Part shown: piece by piece, positions 36,807 through 45,116 of the stretch
How positions within the stretch are numbered: the stretch's first letter is position 1
Layout: each line of letters begins with the position of its first letter
Source of the DNA: Hoeflea ulvae
Lineage (GTDB): Bacteria; Pseudomonadota; Alphaproteobacteria; Rhizobiales; Rhizobiaceae
NCBI RefSeq assembly: GCF_026619435.1
Contig: NZ_JAOVZQ010000002.1
Coordinates: 72,241 to 136,240, forward strand
Direction of reading: 5' to 3'
DNA: 64,000 nt
Position numbers and translations under genes: made by a program
Notes under the pieces: model-generated
What the model saw: only the letters and a program-made list of their open reading frames with translations
The model's database searches: none
Told to the model about the DNA's origin: nothing

Positions 36807-38255
36807 TCAGATCGGATAATGCGGGGTGCCGTCCTGAATTGTGATCCATCTCAGTTCGGTAAATTCGGCAATGCCCCAGTTTCCGCCAAATCGTCCATAG
36901 CCGGAAGCCTTGACACCACCGAAGGGCATTTGCGCTTCATCATGCACGGTCGGGCCATTGATGTGGCAGATGCCGCTTTCGATGCGCTTGGCGACACTCA
37001 TGGCACGCATGATATCCTTGCTGAACACAGCCGAGGACAGCCCGAACTCGCTGTCATTGGCAATCCGCACAGCCTCGTCAACCGAACCGGCGCGAATGAT
37101 GCTGACCACCGGTCCGAAGCTTTCCTCGGTGTAAAGCCGCATGTCGGGAGTGACGTAATCAAGCGCCACGGCGTTTAAAATGGTGCCTTTGCCGCCACCG
37201 GCAATGAGTTTGGCGCCTTTGGCCACGCCGTCCTCTATCAGGTCCCGGATCCGTTCAGCCGCGCTGAGATTGACAAGCGAGCCAAGCGGCGATGAGCCTT
37301 CGCGAGGATCTCCGGCCGTGAGCTGCGCCACCTTCTTCGAGAACGCCTCGACAAACGTGTCGCCGACCGAGCCGACCACAATGATGCGTTCGGTCGACAT
37401 GCAGATCTGGCCCTGGTTCATATAGGCGCCGAAACCGGCCGCAGCGACTGCCGCATCGACGTCGGCATCCTCGAGCAGGATCATCGGAGCCTTGCCGCCA
37501 AGTTCCAGCAATGCCGGCTTGAGATGGCGGCCCGCCAGTTCGCCGATCACCTTGCCGACCCGCGTCGAACCGGTGAAATTGATCCGTCGCACCGCCGGGT
37601 TTGCGATCATCGCCTCGACCAGAGCCGGCGCATCTTCGGGTGCATTGGAAATCGCGTTCAGCACGCCGTCCGGCAGGCCGCCCTGCGCCACCGCCTCGAT
37701 GATCAAGGCGTGCGTCCGCGGGCACAATTCGGACGTCTTCATCACCACGGTGTTGCCGCAGGCCAGAGGCGTGGCGATCGAGCGTATGCCCAAAATGACC
37801 GGGGCGTTCCACGGCGCCATGGCCAGCACCACGCCCGCAGGCTGACGAACAGCCATCGCCATCGATCCCGGCCGGTTTGACGGAATGATTTCGCCCTTGA
37901 TCTGCGTGGTCAGCGAAGCGGCCTCGATCAGCATGTTCGACGCCAGCATGACGTTGAACCGGGCCCAGCCCTCGGTTGCGCCGATTTCCTCGCCCATGGC
38001 CTTCACAATATCATCGGCGCGACCGGTAAGAGACGCCGCCGCATCAAGCAGCATCTTGCGCCGCTCCGCCGGCCCGGTTTCCGACCAGGCCGGAAACGCC
38101 CTGGCTGCGGCGTCAACCGCTTTGGCCGCGTCGTCAAGCGACGCCGCCGCCGCAATCGTCACGGTTTCTCCGGTCACCGGGTTCTTCCGCTCGAAGGTGG
38201 CGTTGTTGGACGCGGCGACGTGCTTTCCGTCGATGTAGAGGTCAAGATTTTTCAT
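36807..38255 (-). CDS. Aldehyde dehydrogenase, salicylaldehyde/benzaldehyde dehydrogenase-like
   Basis: 482 aa from the ATG at 38255 (GAGG upstream). The APWNAPVILGIRSIATPLA region, FTGSTRVG, LELGGKAPMIL (general base, about 250) and NQGQICMSTERI (catalytic Cys, about 284) are intact, and the NAPV variant is common in aromatic-aldehyde dehydrogenases. No stop separates it from the LivF-like sequence upstream, so the open frame is a 727-residue fusion; I list the two parts separately because each is complete. In context it probably oxidises an aromatic aldehyde derived from the transported compound. Confidence 0.88.
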   Translation of the reverse strand: MKNLDLYIDGKHVAASNNATFERKNPVTGETVTIAAAASLDDAAKAVDAAARAFPAWSETGPAERRKMLLDAAASLTGRADDIVKAMGEEIGATEGWARFNVMLASNMLIEAASLTTQIKGEIIPSNRPGSMAMAVRQPAGVVLAMAPWNAPVILGIRSIATPLACGNTVVMKTSELCPRTHALIIEAVAQGGLPDGVLNAISNAPEDAPALVEAMIANPAVRRINFTGSTRVGKVIGELAGRHLKPALLELGGKAPMILLEDADVDAAVAAAGFGAYMNQGQICMSTERIIVVGSVGDTFVEAFSKKVAQLTAGDPREGSSPLGSLVNLSAAERIRDLIEDGVAKGAKLIAGGGKGTILNAVALDYVTPDMRLYTEESFGPVVSIIRAGSVDEAVRIANDSEFGLSSAVFSKDIMRAMSVAKRIESGICHINGPTVHDEAQMPFGGVKASGYGRFGGNWGIAEFTELRWITIQDGTPHYPI

Positions 38256-38987
38256 GGTGCTGTGCCTCGTTGTGGAGTTCTTGTTTCCGCCCAGAAAGGC
38301 GCGAATGACAGCCGGATCGCTGCGCAAATCGGATGCGGCGCCGGAGCCGGTAATCGAGCCGGTCTCAATCAAATAGGCGCGGTCGGCCAGCGCCAGTGTG
38401 GCGCGGGCGTTCTGTTCGACAATGACGATGGTCATGCCTGTCTCGCCAATCTTGGCCAAGGCCGCAAACACCTCCTGCGCCACGATCGGAGCCAGTCCGA
38501 GCGAGGGTTCATCAAGCAGCAGCAGCTCTGGCGCCGACATCATGGCGCGGCCGATGGCGACCATTTGCTGTTCGCCGCCCGACATGGTTCCCGCCAGTTG
38601 GGTCTGGCGTTCGGCCAGCCTGGGAAAGAGCGTCAGAACAAGATCCAGATTTCTCCTGGCATCGGCGTGGGCGCGTTTTGGCAGCGCCCCGAGCTTCAGG
38701 TTCTCGGCAACCGACAACAGCGGAAAGATGCCACGGCCTTCCGGCACGATGACAATGCCATGTTCCACCACCTGATGCGGTTGCAATGCGAGAATGTCGC
38801 GGCCGTGATACAGCACCTGACCGCCTGCCGGTCTGATTCGGCCGCCGATGGCGCCCAGCAACGAGGATTTGCCCGCACCATTGGCGCCCAGGATCGCCAC
38901 CATCTCGCCCTCGCCGACATCAAGCGAGATCGAATCGATGGCAACATGCTTGCCATAAATGACGCTGATATCGCGAACTTCAAGCAT
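38256..38987 (-). CDS. livF: LIV-type ABC transporter ATP-binding protein LivF, no stop before the next gene
   Basis: ATPase of about 235 aa plus a short linker, start ATG at 38987 overlapping the livG stop by 8 bp. Walker A GANGAGKSS, signature MSGGEQQMVAIGRAMM, Walker B LLLLDEPSLGLAP, and H-loop region VIVEQNA are intact. After the normal end (RAFLGG) the frame continues through NKNSTTRHST into the aldehyde dehydrogenase. One extra G near 38292-38300 would end LivF soon after the neighbouring gene starts, so a frameshift is possible; a genuine fusion cannot be excluded. Confidence 0.87.
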
Positions 38988-39708
38988 CTGCCGTGTCCCC
39001 CAGATAGGCCGCAATCACGGCTTTGTCTGACAGCACACCGGCTGTCTCGCCATCGGCGATCAGCTTGCCTGCGTTCATCACCGCGCAGCGCGGGCACAGC
39101 GCCCGCACCGCATCCATGATGTGCTCGACCATGATGATCGAAATGCCCGAACCCGACAGCGAGCGGATCAGGCCGATGCCTTCCTGCAGTTCGGTCGGGT
39201 TGAGACCGGCGAGCCATTCGTCAAGAAGCAACAGCTCGGGCTCGGCCGCCAGCGCGCGCGCCAGTTCCAGCCGCTTCTGGTCGATGTAATTGAGGTCGCC
39301 TGCGCTTGCTGCGGCGCGATCACCGAGCCCGGTTTTGTCCAGTGCGGCGCGCGCCACCCGGTCGGCGTCCTTGCCCCAATGCGAACGGTGGCCGAAGACT
39401 GCGGGCAGCATGACATTTTCCAGCAGCGTCAGTGACGGCAGGATCCTGACCAGCTGAAACGTCCGGGCGATACCGGCGCGGGCGATCTTGTCGGGCCTGG
39501 CACCAGCCAGATCGCGTCCGTTGAACACGATCCTGCCCGCCGACGGTGAGAGGAAACCGGAGATCAGGTTGAGCAATGTGGTCTTGCCCGAGCCGTTGGG
39601 TCCCAGAAGGCCCATGATCGTGCCGCTTTCGATGTCGAAGGAAACCTGATCCACGGCTTTCAGTCCGCCGAAATTCCGGGCGATCTTGTCGATCTGCAAA
39701 AGGGTCAT
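38980..39708 (-). CDS. livG: LIV-type ABC transporter ATP-binding protein LivG with atypical signature
   Basis: ATPase, 242 aa from the ATG at 39708 (ATGA overlap with the livM stop). Walker A GPNGSGKTT is normal. In place of the usual LSYGQQ-type signature it has LNYIDQKRLELARAL, and the segment after Walker B reads LLLLDEWLAGLNPTEL rather than DEPAAGLNP. The H-loop MVEHIMDAVRALC is intact. I have seen such variants in LIV systems linked to aromatic or other non-amino-acid substrates; the pairing LivF signature is canonical. Confidence 0.9.
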   Translation of the reverse strand: MTLLQIDKIARNFGGLKAVDQVSFDIESGTIMGLLGPNGSGKTTLLNLISGFLSPSAGRIVFNGRDLAGARPDKIARAGIARTFQLVRILPSLTLLENVMLPAVFGHRSHWGKDADRVARAALDKTGLGDRAAASAGDLNYIDQKRLELARALAAEPELLLLDEWLAGLNPTELQEGIGLIRSLSGSGISIIMVEHIMDAVRALCPRCAVMNAGKLIADGETAGVLSDKAVIAAYLGDTADA

Positions 39709-40619
39709 GACTTGCTCCGCTTGAGTGACGCCCGCAGATTGTCCAGTCCGGCAAGAATGCCGTTTGGCAGAACGAAGACGACCGCGATGAACATCAGTCC
39801 GAGGAAGATCGGATAGGTATCGGGGAAATTGACCGACAGCCATTCAAACAGCAGGAACAGCGGAATGGCACCCACCAACGGTCCCCACAACCTGTTGGCG
39901 CCGCCCAGAAGCGCCATGATCACCGTGAGAAAGCTGACGGTGGGATTGAACACGATCAGCGGTTCGACATAGACCCAGCGCGGCGAGGCGACAGCGCCGA
40001 CAAGGGTGATCAGCGTCGCCGAAAGCGTAAAGGCGAACAGCTTGGTACGCGCCAGCGGAATCCCCGAATGGGCCGCAACCACTTCGTCATCACCGATTGC
40101 CCGGAGCGCCAGCCCCAGCCGCGACCGGTTGATCCATGCGGTCAGGCCGATGGCAATCGCCACCAGCGCCAGCATCTGCCAGTAGATGTCGCGCGCGGTC
40201 AGGTCGAGAAAGATGTAACGGCCCAGCGTGCCGGTGATGGTCACCTCGTACCAGGTGATCAATTGGCGCACCAGTTCGGCCAGACCAAAGGTGAAGATCA
40301 CGAAATAGATGCCGGAAAGACGCAAGGTGGAAAGTCCCACCAGCAACGCCATTGCGGCGCCGATGAGGCCTGCACACAATATCACCACCGGGTAAGGCAG
40401 GGACTCGTTGAGCACGGCGACGGTGTAGGCGCCGGTTCCGTAGAAAGCCACGGTCGCCAGCGAGATGTAATTGGTATGGCCTGAAAACAAGGCCCAGGCT
40501 GACGCCAGCGCCACATAGGTGGCCATGCCGATCATCAAGCCCAGTTCGTAGTCGGACACGAACAGCGGCACGATTGCGAGCACCGCAAGCGCCAGAAGGG
40601 CGAAGGCCGGACGGATCAT
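39705..40619 (-). CDS. livM: LIV-type ABC transporter permease LivM
   Basis: Permease, 304 aa, with the LivM motifs SGHTNYISLATVAFYGTGAY (about 46-65) and ALLGGANRLWGPLVGA near the C-terminus. Start overlaps the livH stop (ATGA) and stop overlaps the livG start (ATGA), so translation of the permeases and ATPase is coupled. Confidence 0.93.
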   Translation of the reverse strand: MIRPAFALLALAVLAIVPLFVSDYELGLMIGMATYVALASAWALFSGHTNYISLATVAFYGTGAYTVAVLNESLPYPVVILCAGLIGAAMALLVGLSTLRLSGIYFVIFTFGLAELVRQLITWYEVTITGTLGRYIFLDLTARDIYWQMLALVAIAIGLTAWINRSRLGLALRAIGDDEVVAAHSGIPLARTKLFAFTLSATLITLVGAVASPRWVYVEPLIVFNPTVSFLTVIMALLGGANRLWGPLVGAIPLFLLFEWLSVNFPDTYPIFLGLMFIAVVFVLPNGILAGLDNLRASLKRSKS

Positions 40620-41482
40620 GAGCGCCTCCCGAACAGGCCTTGCGGACGCCAGATCAGGACGATGAGAAAGATCGAAAATGTGGCGGCGAGTGTCAGTCCG
40701 GGGTCGAACATGGTGGCAACGAAGGTTTCCACCAATCCCAGGGCAAAGCCTGCGGCAAGTGCGCCGACGACATTGCCGACCCCGCCCATGATGACGATGA
40801 TCAGCGCCTTCATGGTGAAAACCACACCATCATTGGCCGAAAAGGTCTGGTACATGGCAACACTTGCGCCGCCGATCGAGGCCAGTGCGGTGCCGAGCGC
40901 AAAGCCCTGGCGGCTGACCTTGTTGACGTCAATGCCGACAAGCGGAGCCGAACCCGGGGTCAACGCCACTGCACGCAGGATCAGCCCCCAACGGCTGCGG
41001 GCGAGCAGCACGACCAGCGAAAGGCCGGCGACAAGACAGATCGCAAAGGCAATCAGCCGGTTCAGCGCAACAGAGACGCCAAACACGTCGACGCCCTGGT
41101 CCAGATAGGAAATCGACGTGAAATTGGCGCCAAACAGCACCAGCATGATGCCTTGAAGGACGAACAGCAGCCCGAATGTGGCGAGAATCGAATCCACTTC
41201 CAGCTTGCCGGTTTTTCCCTCCGCCCGCTGCACCAGCGGCCGCATCATCACGGCATAGAGAAGCGAGCCCATCAGATAGCCGGCCGGACCGATCAGCAGG
41301 ATCGAGATCAGCGGCGACAGGCCCGCCGACTGGAACAGGAAGACCAGAACGAAAGCGGCGAGCAATGTCACCTCGCCATAGGCAAGGTTCATGATCCGGG
41401 CGATGCCGTATTGCAGCGTCAGCCCGAGCGCCAGCAGCGCATAGGTGCCGCCCAGCACCAGGCCGAGCACAAGCGTCGTCAT
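40616..41482 (-). CDS. livH: LIV-type ABC transporter permease LivH
   Basis: Permease, 288 aa, starting with the family-specific GLVLGGTYALLALGLTLQYG and RIMNLAYGEVTLLAAF; the loop MGGVGNVVGALAAGFALG lies before the last helices. It begins about 75 bp after the binding-protein stop, beyond a hairpin. Confidence 0.93.
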   Translation of the reverse strand: MTTLVLGLVLGGTYALLALGLTLQYGIARIMNLAYGEVTLLAAFVLVFLFQSAGLSPLISILLIGPAGYLMGSLLYAVMMRPLVQRAEGKTGKLEVDSILATFGLLFVLQGIMLVLFGANFTSISYLDQGVDVFGVSVALNRLIAFAICLVAGLSLVVLLARSRWGLILRAVALTPGSAPLVGIDVNKVSRQGFALGTALASIGGASVAMYQTFSANDGVVFTMKALIIVIMGGVGNVVGALAAGFALGLVETFVATMFDPGLTLAATFSIFLIVLIWRPQGLFGRRS

Positions 41483-41514
41483 TGCGATGTTCCGCCTTTG
41501 TCGATTTCGGGAAA

Positions 41515-41544
41515 AGAAGGGCCGCCAAGCGTGGCCGCCCTTCT
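41515..41544 (-). terminator. Hairpin between binding-protein gene and livH
   Basis: 8-bp perfect stem (41515-41522 and 41537-41544), extendable with mismatches, followed on the minus strand by TTTTCCC. This partial terminator probably lowers expression of the permeases relative to the receptor, as in many ABC operons. Confidence 0.55.
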
Positions 41545-41557
41545 GATGCGCGTTGTT

Positions 41558-42772
41558 TTACCAGTCCGGCTTGGGAACAACTGCAGCGACGGCGCCTTGC
41601 TTGCCGGCAGGATTCACGGCCACAAAGGTGCCGTTCTGCCATTGTCCGACCCACCAGAGATCGCGCAGCTGGTTGTCTTCCAGCTTGACGTCGCCGATGA
41701 CCGTGCTGAACGTGCCGGTCGACAGTTCTTCAGCCAGCTTGGCATGGTCGAGGCCAACGCGCTCGATCGACTGCGCCAGCATCTCGAGCGAGGCGTAGGT
41801 GATCGCCGAGGCCCAGCTGTCAGGCGGTGCGCCGGCGCTGTCCGTGTGGCGGGCAAAATAGTCCTTGATCGCCGGGGACGCCGCATCGACGCCGCCAATC
41901 GACATCACGCCTTCCTGCTTTCCGTCGGCAATCTTGCCGTAGATCGGGAACGCGCCGCCGACCCCGACATAGAACACCTTTGGATTGTAACCCATCGACT
42001 GAGCGGTCTTGGTCATTCCAAAACTGTCCGGCGGATAGGAAAAGGCGACGAAGCTGTCGGCGCCGCTCTGCTGCGCTTCCGCCATCAGGGCGGCAAAGTC
42101 AGAGGTGCCGAGCGGATAGGTCTTGTCGTAGGCAATCTCCAGGCCGGCTTCCTCGAAAGCCGGGCGGGCGCCGTTGACAAGATCGATGCCGAAGCCGTCG
42201 GCAACCGAGACGATGGCGACCTTGCTGTTGATCGTGCCGTCCGCAACGGCTGCTTTCAGCACATCGGCGAGACCCTTGGCATAATCATGCCCGCCGCCAA
42301 GCATCCAGTAGCTGCGCTTCCATCTTGCAGCAAATTCGGGTGCCTTGTCGGTCACAGCGGTCACACCGAGCTGGGGATAGCCGAACCGGTCCATCAAAGG
42401 TGCGATGGCGAGGTTCGAGCCAGTGCCCCAGGGCGGCAGGATCAGGTCGACCTTGTCCTTGGTGGCCAGACGTTCGATGGCCCGGACCAGGTCTTCATTG
42501 GACGAGCGGTCATCATATTCGATGACCTCGATCTTGCGCTGCGAACCGTCGGGCATCGTCAGTCCGCCGGCCGCGTTGACGTCCTTCACCCACAATTCAT
42601 AATTGGGGATGGTTGTGATGCCGGCACCCGTCGCGTTGGGCCCGGTCTTGGCGACGGCATAGCCGATCTTGATCGGCTCATCGGCTGAATATGCCAGGTT
42701 GGCACCCCCAAGCATGGTCATTGCCACACCTGATGCGAGCGCGCGCAGGGTGTTACGTCGGGTAATGGTCAT
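41558..42772 (-). CDS. LIV-type ABC transporter substrate-binding protein with twin-arginine-like leader
   Basis: Type I periplasmic receptor (Peripla_BP_6), 404 aa from the ATG at 42772, preceded by GGGAGGAG. The leader TRRNTLRALASG has a twin-arginine-like motif. Mature part begins PIKIGYAVAKTGPNA, and includes FVAFSYPPDSFGMTK and YDDRSSNED. Such receptors with a LivG of this type often bind aromatic acids or aldehydes rather than leucine. The gene faces an AraC regulator across about 195 bp. Confidence 0.9.
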   Translation of the reverse strand: MTITRRNTLRALASGVAMTMLGGANLAYSADEPIKIGYAVAKTGPNATGAGITTIPNYELWVKDVNAAGGLTMPDGSQRKIEVIEYDDRSSNEDLVRAIERLATKDKVDLILPPWGTGSNLAIAPLMDRFGYPQLGVTAVTDKAPEFAARWKRSYWMLGGGHDYAKGLADVLKAAVADGTINSKVAIVSVADGFGIDLVNGARPAFEEAGLEIAYDKTYPLGTSDFAALMAEAQQSGADSFVAFSYPPDSFGMTKTAQSMGYNPKVFYVGVGGAFPIYGKIADGKQEGVMSIGGVDAASPAIKDYFARHTDSAGAPPDSWASAITYASLEMLAQSIERVGLDHAKLAEELSTGTFSTVIGDVKLEDNQLRDLWWVGQWQNGTFVAVNPAGKQGAVAAVVPKPDW

Positions 42773-42966
42773 TAGTGCTCCTCCCAAATGGCGGCATGTT
42801 CTCGAACAAGCGGATGCTTCTCCCCGAAAATGCCGTGCTTCAGCCGAACTCCCGTTCTCGGCTTGATAGGATTATCAATCAGCACCCGGCCCATGAATAT
42901 GCACTTTTGCGGCTAAGAATTGTACTATTGATTGCATTCTTGCTGCACATGCCGGAAATTGTCACC

Positions 42967-43848
42967 ATGACAAACATCAGCCCCCCTGCTGGCGACAGTC
43001 GATCGCTTCTGACCCTGTTGCGTATCAAGAGCCCGCAGACGCGGGTTGGATACGGCGTGCCGGCCGGATCGGCGTGCCTGGTGCTGTTGTTCGCGGGCAG
43101 ATTCAACGTGACGCTGGTGCCTGAAATGCCCGAAGAGGCCCAACAGTCCGAAGCACCCCGGCTGGTCTGGATCCCTGCCGGCAAGGCTGCCGAACTCACA
43201 GCCGAGGCAGGCTCCAGAGGCATCATCATGCTTGCACCCCAGCAGACCCTGGTCCGCGCCTTGCCCGAAAGCCTGCTTGCCGACCGGATGGGGATCGTCC
43301 TCAAGCAGGCCCTGTCGCAACCGCTCGGCGCAAATGACGCGATCATGCCATTGGTGGAGGGAATAGCCGCAGAAAAACAGACCAGTGGTCCAGGCAGTTT
43401 CGAAGCCATGGAACATTACGTCGGCTTGATCCTGTTGCACCTTTGGCGCTTGCTTGGCGCAAACCTGGTCTCTCACGAGCGTTCGCCGCAGGGGCTTGCC
43501 GAACGCTTCCTCATGCTCGCCGGCGTGCACAAGCATCAACACTGGACGGTCGAGGATTACGCCCGTGCATTGGGCACCAAACGGGACCGGCTGGGTGTGG
43601 CGGTCAGGCGCGCGACCGGTTTGTCCCCGCAAGCCTATCTGCACCGCGAGATCATGCGCGATGCCTGCGAGCTGCTTGCCAGCACCGGATTTCCCGTCAG
43701 CCAGATCGGCTTCCGGCTCGGCTTTGTCGATCCGGCCTACTTCAACCGCTTCTTCACCCGGCAATCCGGGCAGAGCCCCGGCAAGTACCGCCATGTCCTG
43801 CGCCACCGGCGCGAGCAGGGTGACCGCACCTATGCAGCCTGGCCATGA
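42967..43848 (+). CDS. AraC family transcriptional regulator
   Basis: 293 aa from the ATG at 42967; an ATG at 42949 is an equally possible start, and the longest frame (from 42775) runs into the divergent promoter region. The C-terminal AraC/XylS DNA-binding domain (about 195-285) shows LGVAVRRATGLSPQAYLHRE, then SQIGFRLGFVDPAYFNRFF. The N-terminal ligand domain is not recognisable beyond a likely cupin-like shape. Divergent from the LivKHMGF-aldehyde dehydrogenase operon, its likely target. Confidence 0.9.
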   Translation: MTNISPPAGDSRSLLTLLRIKSPQTRVGYGVPAGSACLVLLFAGRFNVTLVPEMPEEAQQSEAPRLVWIPAGKAAELTAEAGSRGIIMLAPQQTLVRALPESLLADRMGIVLKQALSQPLGANDAIMPLVEGIAAEKQTSGPGSFEAMEHYVGLILLHLWRLLGANLVSHERSPQGLAERFLMLAGVHKHQHWTVEDYARALGTKRDRLGVAVRRATGLSPQAYLHREIMRDACELLASTGFPVSQIGFRLGFVDPAYFNRFFTRQSGQSPGKYRHVLRHRREQGDRTYAAWP

Positions 43849-44086
43849 GATGTTTCAAACATTCTGCAACTGCCGCCGGGTTTTCGGCTTGAAGAGCGGC
43901 CTATTGGCTGGGCGCCGGCAGTGGCGGCCGGGAGCGTCGAAGCCGGAAAAACCACTGCAGATGTCCGGGTGTGAATTTCAACGCCATCAAGTCCCCAAAC
44001 GCGTCATGAAGTCCTTGAGCGCTTTTCCGAAAACGCGCGGCCAGGTGGACTTCCTGAAGCTGCCCCGAGTTCATCTTTCAGCGATT

Positions 44087-44929
44087 TCAATCACCTGCCT
44101 TCAAGGGCCGGGTGATCGCCATTACAAGGGTTTGCACCAGTGCAATGGCGCCCGAAATCGGCTGCAGCTGGGTGGCGGTGTCGGCGCCGAGCAGCAACGC
44201 GACTTCCGCGTAGGTCGCCAAGGGGCTTTCGGCGCTGTCGGTCATCGCGACGATCCGACGGCCTGAGACATGGGCATCGAGCACAGCGTCAACCACCGGC
44301 TGGGAGTAGGGCGGAAAGGCGATGGCAAAGAGCACGTCATCGGGCTTTATGGTGGCGATCTGGGGGCCGGCCATGCCGCCTGAGAAATCCAGCGACGAAC
44401 AGGCCTTTTCACCGCGGATCATGCCGTAGGTGAAATACTCAGCGATCGGGCGTGAGCGCCTGAGGCCGGCAACATAGACGTGCCCGGCCTGGCGCATCAT
44501 CTGGATTGCGTGGTTGAGAGCCTCGGTATCGCACTCGCGCGCCAATCGCTCAATCGCTTCCATGTGAGCCTGCAGGCAAGCATCAAAAATGGTGCGCGTG
44601 TCGGGCGGCGCAGCCGCTTCATCGCGGGCCAGGACTTCGTTGCGGACATTGACCTGGCCCTCGATCAGACGCTGCCTGAACACCCGCTGAAGATCAGAGA
44701 ACCCGGAATAGCCGAGTTCCTTGGCGAAGCGGATCAGCGTGGAAGGCTGGATTCCAAGCTCGGCCGCGATGACTGGCGTGGTGTTGAGGGCAAACGCGTT
44801 GGTTTCCTCGAGCGAGGCACGTGCGATGCGTTGAAGATGAGGGCTAAGTGTTGGAAATCGATCCCGAATTCGCTGCCTCAGGGCATCGAATGTTTCAGTG
44901 CTTTGAGACAAGGACGGCTCTCTTTTCAT
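44087..44929 (-). CDS. MurR/RpiR family transcriptional regulator with SIS domain
   Basis: 280 aa. The N-terminal HTH_6 domain (about 15-90: PVIAAELGIQPSTLIRFAKELGYSGFSDLQ) is followed by a SIS sugar-binding domain (about 120-275: VYVAGLRRSRPIAEYF, FPPYSQPVVDAV, IVAMTDSAESPLA). I use the ATG at 44929, which has GGGG six bases upstream. RpiR proteins usually sense phosphosugars or sugar acids. Divergent from the LIV-type transporter and dehydratase operon, which strengthens the view that this operon handles a sugar-derived acid. Confidence 0.92.
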   Translation of the reverse strand: MKREPSLSQSTETFDALRQRIRDRFPTLSPHLQRIARASLEETNAFALNTTPVIAAELGIQPSTLIRFAKELGYSGFSDLQRVFRQRLIEGQVNVRNEVLARDEAAAPPDTRTIFDACLQAHMEAIERLARECDTEALNHAIQMMRQAGHVYVAGLRRSRPIAEYFTYGMIRGEKACSSLDFSGGMAGPQIATIKPDDVLFAIAFPPYSQPVVDAVLDAHVSGRRIVAMTDSAESPLATYAEVALLLGADTATQLQPISGAIALVQTLVMAITRPLKAGD

Positions 44930-44966
44930 GTTCATCCCCGACCACATAGCACGAAATTCGAGGTGC

Positions 44967-45025
44967 GAAAATGCTTTCGAACTATTCGAAAATATATTTC
45001 TTGACGATGATTGAAAATATTTTTA
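44967..45025 (+). promoter_or_regulatory. Three GAAA-AT-TTTC palindromic sites, candidate RpiR operator
   Basis: Three similar half-palindromic sites lie between the divergent RpiR gene and the transporter operon: GAAAATGCTTTC (44967-44978), GAAAATATATTTC (44988-45000) and GAAAATATTTTTA (45013-45025), with centres about 21 and 25 bp apart, near two helical turns. AT-rich sequence typical of a promoter overlaps them. A role as RpiR binding sites is inferred from position and symmetry. Confidence 0.5.
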
Positions 45026-45116
45026 ACACTAATGACAAGGTTTTCTATTTCTCGGGGAGGGTCTCGGAAGACCTTGTTTCGCCCGTCAGGAGCGGGCTCG
45101 TTTTTGGGAGGAAATA

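Noticed and set aside
40640..42688. 682-codon open frame on the plus strand
   Set aside because: It lies antisense to livH and the receptor gene, spans their intergenic hairpin, and its product (rich in Arg, Gln, His, Asp) shows no domain; it is a GC-bias shadow.
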